Assembly: GCA_020053615.1 (NCBI GenBank)
Contig: JAGVMW010000180.1
Location: forward strand, 1-5,905
Direction of reading: 5' to 3'
Origin: an archaeon
GTDB lineage: Archaea > Nanobdellota > Nanobdellia > Woesearchaeales > GW2011-AR9
Length of the DNA: 5,905 nt
Shown: piece after piece, positions 1 to 4,376 of the stretch
Layout of the letters: the number at the start of each line of letters is the position of its first letter
Numbering within the stretch: position 1 is the first letter of the stretch
Position numbers and translations under genes: made by a program
The notes under the pieces: generated by a model
Seen by the model: the letters and a program-made list of their open reading frames with translations, nothing else
Told to the model about the DNA's origin: nothing
The model's database searches: none

Positions 1-38
1 AAATCCACTTGGAACATAGCAAAAGAGTAGAAAAAATC

Positions 39-86
39 CAAACTGTCAATTGAGTTTTCCTGTTAAATTAGTTAGCAAACTGTCAA
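39..86. repeat. 11-bp direct repeat pair (39-49 and 76-86)
   Basis: CAAACTGTCAA occurs at 39-49 and again at 76-86, a period of 37 bp. The second copy lies at the broken 3' end of the transposase fragment, covering its last codons and stop. This may be the scar of a deletion or part of a terminal repeat of the degraded insertion sequence. No matching inverted copy is visible near position 266 to settle that. Apart from this repeat, I see nothing recognisable in the first 71 bases. Confidence 0.45.
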
Positions 87-266
87 AGTTGGGTTATAAG
101 AATTAAGAATTTCTTCTTTTCGTTCTTCGGTGTAGAATTGTGTTGTATGAAGTGTTCTATAACAACCACAATCTCTGCAGTGATACTTCTGCCTACCACT
201 AGAAGTAAAACCATTCATTACAATATTATTACTATTGCACTTTGTGCAAACCTCTTTTTTTGTCAT
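72..266 (-). pseudogene. IS transposase N-terminal zinc-ribbon fragment
   Basis: This 64-residue ORF is read leftward from an ATG at 266. It has the pattern C7-x2-C10, a short variable stretch with NGF and G-x-Q-x-Y, then C30-x2-C33 and a basic/aromatic tail. That is the N-terminal zinc ribbon typical of IS1-type InsA proteins, and similar ribbons start some archaeal IS6- and IS1595-like transposases. The family continues after a TEERKEEIL-like helix into a helix-turn-helix and a DDE catalytic domain. Here the frame is lost after about residue 56 and meets two in-frame TAA stops. No catalytic domain can be read in the 71 bases left in the window, so it looks like a remnant. No good Shine-Dalgarno precedes it. 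It sits just beyond the inverted repeat at 271-306, downstream of aCPSF1. The exact IS family is uncertain. Confidence 0.6.
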
Positions 267-270
267 AAAA

Positions 271-306
271 GATAGAAAGAGGAAGAAGAATAAAAATCTT
301 TCTATC
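271..306 (-). terminator. Perfect 10-bp inverted repeat, likely aCPSF1 3' end signal
   Basis: GATAGAAAGA (271-280) is the exact reverse complement of TCTTTCTATC (297-306), with a 16-nt spacer. Read on the minus strand, the hairpin starts 27 nt after the aCPSF1 stop codon. Its loop is pyrimidine-rich with a T5 run, and it is followed by TTTT. Archaeal transcripts usually end at U-rich tracts, so this is a plausible termination or processing site for the gene at 334-2223. It also abuts the IS fragment start, so it could instead be the border of that insertion. Confidence 0.5.
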
Positions 307-333
307 AGTCACTTAAGAACATTACCGAAACTT

Positions 334-2223
334 CTACCTCACCCGTATCACTTCTAAATTCTTCGGAGCTGCCGTCTCAATTCTATACTGCTGATGTATC
401 GAACTGGCCAAATCTAAACATCGAGAAGATTCGCCGTGTATAGTAATTACTTTCCGTGGCTGTGGATTACATCTCTTGACATAATTCATCAACTGCCGTC
501 TATCAGAATGGTTAGTAATTTCCAATTTATGCACTTCCAGATTTATCTTAAGCATGCTCTGCTTGCCATTATCCCTAATCATAATCTCAGTCTCTCCGCC
601 TTTAATTCTAGAACCTACTCCACCCGGAGGCTGGTAACACGAGAAAATCAACGAATGTTTAGTTCCTTCAGCTAATCCTTTCAGATACTCCATACTAGGT
701 CCTCCGGTAAGCATACCCGAAGTAGCTAAAATCAAACAAGGCCCTTCTTCCAGCATTATCTGTTTCCTTTCTTTCTGCGAACCGACCCGTTTGAACACAT
801 CAGACATAAACGGATTATTCTCTTTATGAAATATCTGCTGTCTAATATTCCTGTTCAAAAACTCTGGATATGCAGTATGAATCGCAGTAACGTCCCACAA
901 CATACCATCTAAATATACCGGAGCCTGCGGAATTTTTCCTTCACGAATCAGCCGTTCCACAATAAGCATAACTTCCTGCGCTCTTCCCGAACCTAACACT
1001 GGCATCAAAACCTTACCGCCGCGTTCAAATGTCTTTTTGATAGTTTCAATCATATAATTATCGGCATCTTCTTCAGACATGACATTATCTTTTCCACCAT
1101 AAGTAGCTTCCATGATTAACGTTTCTACACGAGGAAATTGAGTATTAGCTGGTTCTAAAACATTAGTTCGCGCATACTTCAAATCTCCAGTATACACTAA
1201 ATTGTGCAGTCCATTTCCGATATTCAGATGCACGATAGAACTGCCGATAACATGTCCAGCATTGTAAAACGTCAATCTTACATCTGGAGTAATATCATTA
1301 ACCTCATCATAATCCAAGCAGATAGTATGCAGAACCATATCTCTGATTTCTGCCGTATCATATAATGGATCTTTACCCTCATTACGCTGAACTTTAACCA
1401 TATCTAATTGCAGTAGAGACATAACATCTCTGGTCGGCTCAGTACAATACACCGGCCCTTTGTATCCATATTTAAACAGATAAGGAATCAACCCGCAGTG
1501 ATCCAAGTGTGAATGCGTAACGATTATTGCATCTATTTCGCTGATATTTAATTCCGGTGCATCTAGAAAAGGATAACTTTCCGGACCATCTTCACTAGCA
1601 TCAATACCGCAATCCATCAAGATCCTAGATTCAGGAGTCTGCAATAATAAACAACTTCTTCCTACCTGCCGTGCTGCCCCTAAGAAAGAAACTCTGACCC
1701 ATTCATGCTTCTTCTCCCTCAACCATCCGTCATATATTCTGTGGCCAGTCTTGTCTAAGAATTTCTTGCGGTAATCTGCATTTTCATATAAAACAGAACG
1801 GATACTTTCAATCAACTTAGAACGAATTGGTGGAATTCTCTTGATTAAAGGAATCCACATCGTCTTAGCTTTAATATCTCTAAGAATATCGCCTTCTTTA
1901 CCAATAACCACTCCCGGCTTATCAGCATGGATTATTACTTCCGAACGCGGAGCATCAAAGATCATCTCATCTATACCTGCTTCTTCCGGAATTATTTTCT
2001 TAATCTCTTTTTCTGCTTTAGCTATTTCCATACATAAAGCTGGATCCGGTCTAAGTTCGATACGTTTCTTGAACTGCTGCACCGCTGCTCGGATAGTTCC
2101 TTCATTGTCCATGAAGTACTTTTTATCTTTAGTATATAGTACAATATTCGCTCCCTCGAACGTCGCATCTGAAATCTTTCCTTCAGGAAGCACTTTAATT
2201 ATTTCTTTCAATATGTCTGCCAT
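334..2223 (-). CDS. aCPSF1: archaeal KH/beta-CASP ribonuclease (transcription termination and RNA 3'-end factor)
   Basis: This 629-residue protein matches the usual length of archaeal CPSF1-type nucleases. The N-terminal part (about 1-145) is the KH region, with a GxxG-type loop VIGKEG at 106-111. The metallo-beta-lactamase core follows: GAARQVGRS at 182-190, the zinc-binding HSHLDH at 237-242, H324 in AGHVIGSS, and D347 in YTGD. The beta-CASP insert holds the ATYG motif at 373-376 next to E372, H572 in NHSD, and H596 in IHGE. All expected metal ligands are present, so it should be an active zinc-dependent endo/5'-exonuclease. Family members are dimers that cut U-rich RNA 3' ends and drive transcription termination. 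The ATG at 2223 is preceded by GAGGT at 2230-2234, a good Shine-Dalgarno. It follows the proteasome beta gene after 111 nt, a neighbourhood found in many archaea. A weak TATA-like stretch at about 2301-2310 could give it its own promoter. Confidence 0.95.
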   Translation of the reverse strand: MADILKEIIKVLPEGKISDATFEGANIVLYTKDKKYFMDNEGTIRAAVQQFKKRIELRPDPALCMEIAKAEKEIKKIIPEEAGIDEMIFDAPRSEVIIHADKPGVVIGKEGDILRDIKAKTMWIPLIKRIPPIRSKLIESIRSVLYENADYRKKFLDKTGHRIYDGWLREKKHEWVRVSFLGAARQVGRSCLLLQTPESRILMDCGIDASEDGPESYPFLDAPELNISEIDAIIVTHSHLDHCGLIPYLFKYGYKGPVYCTEPTRDVMSLLQLDMVKVQRNEGKDPLYDTAEIRDMVLHTICLDYDEVNDITPDVRLTFYNAGHVIGSSIVHLNIGNGLHNLVYTGDLKYARTNVLEPANTQFPRVETLIMEATYGGKDNVMSEEDADNYMIETIKKTFERGGKVLMPVLGSGRAQEVMLIVERLIREGKIPQAPVYLDGMLWDVTAIHTAYPEFLNRNIRQQIFHKENNPFMSDVFKRVGSQKERKQIMLEEGPCLILATSGMLTGGPSMEYLKGLAEGTKHSLIFSCYQPPGGVGSRIKGGETEIMIRDNGKQSMLKINLEVHKLEITNHSDRRQLMNYVKRCNPQPRKVITIHGESSRCLDLASSIHQQYRIETAAPKNLEVIRVR

Positions 2224-2229
2224 GTTAAA

Positions 2230-2252
2230 ACCTCGTCACTACAAAAAGCGAC
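2230..2252 (-). promoter_or_regulatory. aCPSF1 leader hairpin abutting the Shine-Dalgarno
   Basis: On the minus strand GTCGCT (2252-2247) can pair with AGTGAC (2240-2235) around a 6-nt T-rich loop, giving six pairs including one G·T. The 3' side of the stem ends directly against the Shine-Dalgarno GAGGT (2234-2230), which lies 6 nt before the ATG. A U-rich loop so close to the ribosome site could tune translation or be a target for the encoded RNase. The stem is short and could be chance. Confidence 0.35.
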
Positions 2253-2294
2253 CTACACTCCAAAATTGTTTAATTTACTATTACGATTATTATC

Positions 2295-2302
2295 AAAAAA
2301 AA
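2295..2302 (-). terminator. Oligo-T terminator after the proteasome beta gene
   Basis: Eight A residues on the plus strand make a T8 tract on the minus strand, about 32 nt past the proteasome stop codon, inside an AT-rich stretch. Runs of T on the non-template strand are the standard archaeal termination signal. It would end or attenuate transcription between the proteasome gene and aCPSF1, allowing the two to be expressed at different levels. Confidence 0.55.
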
Positions 2303-2334
2303 TTAAATATGATGAAACAGAATTATGGGCTACA

Positions 2335-2973
2335 TCATAAACTATATTCCATTTCTTTCTGCATCACCTTCTTGATTTCTTTCTCTGTAACTACAACCAC
2401 ATCAATTCCATTTCCGGAAGCGCTGTCTCTCTGCAAAGCGGTATTCACACTTTTTACCGCTAACTTTATTCCGTCAGCAACACTCATATCTGGTCGGTAT
2501 TGAGTTTCCAATACACCATACGCAAATACTGAACCTGAACCAGAAGATACAAAATCTCTCATCTTGGTTACGCTTCCATCAGGAAATAAATCATATAAAT
2601 AAACTCCGCTGGAATCTTTTCCCGCTAATAAAAAGTGAGCAATACCTGGAAACATACTCATCTGGCGAATACTGCTGTACAATAATCCCCCCAGTAAATT
2701 AGCGGCTTCTTTTACACTAGGCTTTTTGCCTGTTCTTACTTCTTTCAGCTTTAATTCAGCGCGAATAAGCTTGATAATCAATTGAGCATCAGAAACATTT
2801 CCGGCGATAGTAACTGCCATATCATCAGAAATAATATGAACTTTATCTGCCCGCTTATCTACAATCATATTTCCGGCAGTAGCTCTTTTATCTGCAGCAA
2901 TGACAATACCATCCTTGCATACCATTCCTAAAGTAGTAGTTCCTGTTTTTAATTGTTTTAATTGTTCTTCCAT
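2335..2973 (-). CDS. psmB: 20S proteasome beta subunit
   Basis: This 212-residue protein is the catalytic N-terminal-nucleophile hydrolase of the archaeal 20S core particle. A propeptide of 11 residues ends in TG before TTTLG, so autocleavage should expose T12 as Thr1. Mature-numbered catalytic partners are in place: D17 (D28), R19 (R30) and K33 (K44 in RADKV). The GSGS loop lies at 145-148. The RDSASG motif at 182-187 supplies the conserved Asp and Ser near the active site. Length and motifs are normal, so the subunit should be active and process itself. It assembles with an alpha subunit that is not in this window. The ATG at 2973 is preceded by AGAGG with 8 nt spacing, and a strong TATA box lies about 70 nt upstream. 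The gene sits just upstream of aCPSF1 in the same direction. Confidence 0.96.
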   Translation of the reverse strand: MEEQLKQLKTGTTTLGMVCKDGIVIAADKRATAGNMIVDKRADKVHIISDDMAVTIAGNVSDAQLIIKLIRAELKLKEVRTGKKPSVKEAANLLGGLLYSSIRQMSMFPGIAHFLLAGKDSSGVYLYDLFPDGSVTKMRDFVSSGSGSVFAYGVLETQYRPDMSVADGIKLAVKSVNTALQRDSASGNGIDVVVVTEKEIKKVMQKEMEYSL

Positions 2974-3042
2974 AGTTTAAGCCTCTAGAAGGATTTATTT
3001 AGACATCTATTCGATTCCCTCTATTAACCAGAAAATAAACGA

Positions 3043-3052
3043 TATTTATAAA
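3043..3052 (-). promoter_or_regulatory. TATA box of the proteasome beta gene
   Basis: Read on the minus strand this is TTTATAAATA, a near-perfect archaeal TATA box, preceded by the purine-containing GTAGAAATC that can serve as a BRE. Transcription would start about 25 nt downstream, near 3020, giving a leader of roughly 45 nt that contains the Shine-Dalgarno AGAGG. Confidence 0.7.
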
Positions 3053-3065
3053 GATTTCTACGCTG

Positions 3066-3091
3066 ATTTATAAAAGGGTAAACAAACACCC
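3066..3091 (-). promoter_or_regulatory. Second TATA-like box with short hairpin upstream of psmB
   Basis: On the minus strand CTTTTATAAAT (3076-3066) is a second TATA-like sequence 23 bp upstream of the first. It directly follows GGGT-N8-ACCC (3091-3076), a small hairpin ending in TTTT. The hairpin with its T run could end the transcript of the zinc-ribbon gene (stop codon at 3118), and the TATA could be an alternative psmB promoter. Each assignment is weak on its own. Confidence 0.3.
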
Positions 3092-3117
3092 AGACAAATA
3101 CCTAATCAAATATCAAA

Positions 3118-3381
3118 TTACAGCAAATCATGCACCGACAGCGTTCCTTCGATAACATCATCGCTTTTACTACAATAAGGACATACCGGCAATCTGGCTT
3201 TAAACTTATACTTGCATCTTCCGCAGAATAGCTCTCTTTTAGCCGTTCGGCCAGCTTTAAAGCAAGCATAACATTCATAACGGTTCTCTCTATCTGTAAC
3301 CTGATAAAGATACGTCTCGTTCTTATCCACTGCACTGCCACATTTGAAGCAGTTAACTTTAGTTTTAAGTATCGGCATCAT
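3118..3381 (-). CDS. Small four-CxxC zinc-ribbon protein, function unknown
   Basis: This 87-residue protein has four CxxC knuckles: CFKC at 11-14, CYAC at 37-40, CGRC at 53-56 and CPYC at 67-70. The first two and last two probably form two zinc ribbons. The region between is basic and aromatic (REN-RYEC, KYKFKAR), fitting nucleic-acid or protein binding. There are no membrane segments. Two ATGs stand in tandem at 3381 and 3378. The site GGGTGG, ending about 9 nt upstream, suits either, with the first slightly preferred. A TATA-like sequence at 3424-3434 would give a leader of about 20 nt. The gene is divergent from the DedA-family gene and upstream of psmB in the same direction. Cysteine-rich proteins of this kind are common and uncharacterised in small-genome archaea, so I assign no function. 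Confidence 0.8.
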   Translation of the reverse strand: MMPILKTKVNCFKCGSAVDKNETYLYQVTDRENRYECYACFKAGRTAKRELFCGRCKYKFKARLPVCPYCSKSDDVIEGTLSVHDLL

Positions 3382-3423
3382 AGTATTAAACCACCCTTTT
3401 GATAAGTCTCAGAAAGAGGGTTG

Positions 3424-3434
3424 ATTTAAAAAAT
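3424..3434 (-). promoter_or_regulatory. TATA-like promoter of the zinc-ribbon gene
   Basis: On the minus strand the stretch reads ATTTTTTAAAT, about 45 nt before the tandem ATGs. A start site about 25 nt downstream falls near 3403 and leaves room for the Shine-Dalgarno GGGTGG at about 3391-3396. The match to a strict TATA consensus is moderate. Confidence 0.4.
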
Positions 3435-3489
3435 CTTCGCTTATACAAACTCGACTTTTGCGTATTTACATTAAATTGACAAAACAACG

Positions 3490-3497
3490 TTTATATA
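3490..3497 (+). promoter_or_regulatory. TATA box of the DedA-family/CCA unit; leaderless start
   Basis: TTTATATA is preceded by the A-rich, BRE-like ACAAAACAACG. Its centre lies about 27 nt before the ATG at 3521, the distance expected from an archaeal TATA box to the transcription start. No Shine-Dalgarno lies in the gap. Transcription should therefore begin at or within a few bases of the ATG, giving a leaderless mRNA. Confidence 0.7.
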
Positions 3498-3520
3498 CCC
3501 CGGGATAATTCTTCTGCTTT

Positions 3521-4225
3521 ATGTCTCATCATAAAAACATCCATTTCCTGAGATATTTTATCATTATAGTTGGAATTATCGCCGTTTTTTACTTCTCAGA
3601 GAATAATCCCTGGGTAAAAGAATATCTTTCCCAGCCTGAAACGATTAAAACGCTGGTTTTAAGCTGGGGAATAGCTGCACCTTTAGTCATAATCCTGCTT
3701 CAATTCTTCCAAACTACAATTTCCATCATTCCTTCACAAGTTACTACCATTGTAGCTGGATTTCTGTTCGGACCGATATGGGGTGGAATTTACAGCTTAA
3801 TTGGAGTTACGTTAGGCTCAGAAACCATTTACTCCCTCTCCAAAAAATACGGGAAAAAACTTGCTTTGAAACTGTTCAATCCAGTAGAAATAGCTCATTT
3901 TCAGCACTTCTTTAAACAAAAAGGCAATTGGTCGATATTCTTAGCCCGAATAATGCCTTTCTTTCCAAATGACTTGGTTAGCTTCACTGCTGGATTAATT
4001 GGAATCAAACGAAAAGATTTCCATTTATATTCTACCTTTGGATTCATACCTCAGATAGTTTTATTTTCGTTGATTGGATGGGGGCTATCTCCAGAAACAG
4101 CAAAAGTAACTCTAGCTTTATTGGTAGCAATAGTTATTTTATTATTTTTAGCGGTTATATTTAAAAATAAGATTAAAAACGTAGTCATTAAAGATTTACA
4201 TAAAGGTATTTGTTTAGCATCATAA
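3521..4225 (+). CDS. DedA/TVP38 (VTT-domain) membrane protein, C-terminus rewritten by element A
   Basis: This 234-residue integral membrane protein has hydrophobic segments at about 11-26, 45-62, 66-84, 87-100, 174-190 and 195-214. The VTT-domain signature is visible: the glycine-rich GFLFG (80-84) followed by G...G...G spacing to about 99, and FLARIMPFFPND (140-151) with the R-x-x-P-x-x-P core in a re-entrant region. Members of this family are implicated in lipid scrambling or flipping and in envelope homeostasis, but the substrate here is unknown. The last residues, GICLAS, and the TAA stop lie inside mobile element A. Deleting the element and one 8-bp repeat continues the frame after K228 with VKTEQPHLKNKT and a TGA overlapping the next gene's ATG. 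The pre-insertion protein would thus be 240 residues. The membrane core is intact, so it is probably still functional. Confidence 0.85.
   Translation: MSHHKNIHFLRYFIIIVGIIAVFYFSENNPWVKEYLSQPETIKTLVLSWGIAAPLVIILLQFFQTTISIIPSQVTTIVAGFLFGPIWGGIYSLIGVTLGSETIYSLSKKYGKKLALKLFNPVEIAHFQHFFKQKGNWSIFLARIMPFFPNDLVSFTAGLIGIKRKDFHLYSTFGFIPQIVLFSLIGWGLSPETAKVTLALLVAIVILLFLAVIFKNKIKNVVIKDLHKGICLAS
4198..4205. repeat. 8-bp target site duplication, left of element A
   Basis: ACATAAAG here is repeated exactly at 4335-4342. The two copies touch the outer ends of the palindromic element, as expected for a staggered-cut insertion. Confidence 0.8.
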
Positions 4226-4334
4226 GGTCGAAACCCATTCGATTACGACATAGAGAGCGACAGAGGGTTGTCTCTTACGGAGATGTCGCTCTTATGATTT
4301 TACGGCGAGGATTTCGAAGATACTAAACAAATAC
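4206..4334. mobile_element. Palindromic element copy A (129 bp)
   Basis: Left arm 4206-4221 pairs with right arm 4319-4334 in 15 of 16 positions; the exception is C4218 against A4322. Then comes an asymmetric internal loop, ATAAGG (4222-4227) against a single A (4318). An inner stem TCGAAA (4228-4233) pairs with TTTCGA (4312-4317). A looser region leads to a central stem of nine perfect pairs (4254-4262 with 4284-4292), and a small hairpin TCTC/GAGA (4271-4274, 4280-4283) is capped by TTACG. No protein is encoded, so it is non-autonomous. The 8-bp direct repeats flank it exactly. It sits at the end of the DedA-family gene, and its internal loop supplies the stop codon TAA (4223-4225). Confidence 0.85.
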
Positions 4335-4342
4335 ACATAAAG
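4335..4342. repeat. 8-bp target site duplication, right of element A
   Basis: This is an exact second copy of ACATAAAG (first at 4198-4205). Joining the two copies restores a continuous reading frame from the DedA-family gene to the ATGA overlap with the CCA gene at 4377-4380. Confidence 0.8.
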
Positions 4343-4376
4343 TAAAAACAGAACAACCACATTTAAAAAATAAAAC

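Noticed and set aside
436..675. Plus-strand ORF opposite aCPSF1
   Set aside because: It is a shadow of the aCPSF1 coding strand, with no promoter or ribosome site and no recognisable domain.
1841..2503. 220-residue plus-strand ORF spanning the aCPSF1 start and psmB end
   Set aside because: It overlaps two well-supported genes on the opposite strand, has low-complexity hydrophobic composition and no family motif.
3102..3341. Alternative minus-strand frame over the zinc-ribbon gene
   Set aside because: It lacks the regular CxxC pattern seen in the 3118-3381 frame and has no ribosome site.
3382..3520. tRNA or other known RNA gene in the divergent intergenic region
   Set aside because: No cloverleaf or T-loop-like consensus is seen; the region is accounted for by two promoters.
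4206..4334. Element A as a simple transcription terminator between the DedA-family gene and cca
   Set aside because: It has no terminal T run, it has an exact target duplication, and a homologous copy lies inside a coding region.
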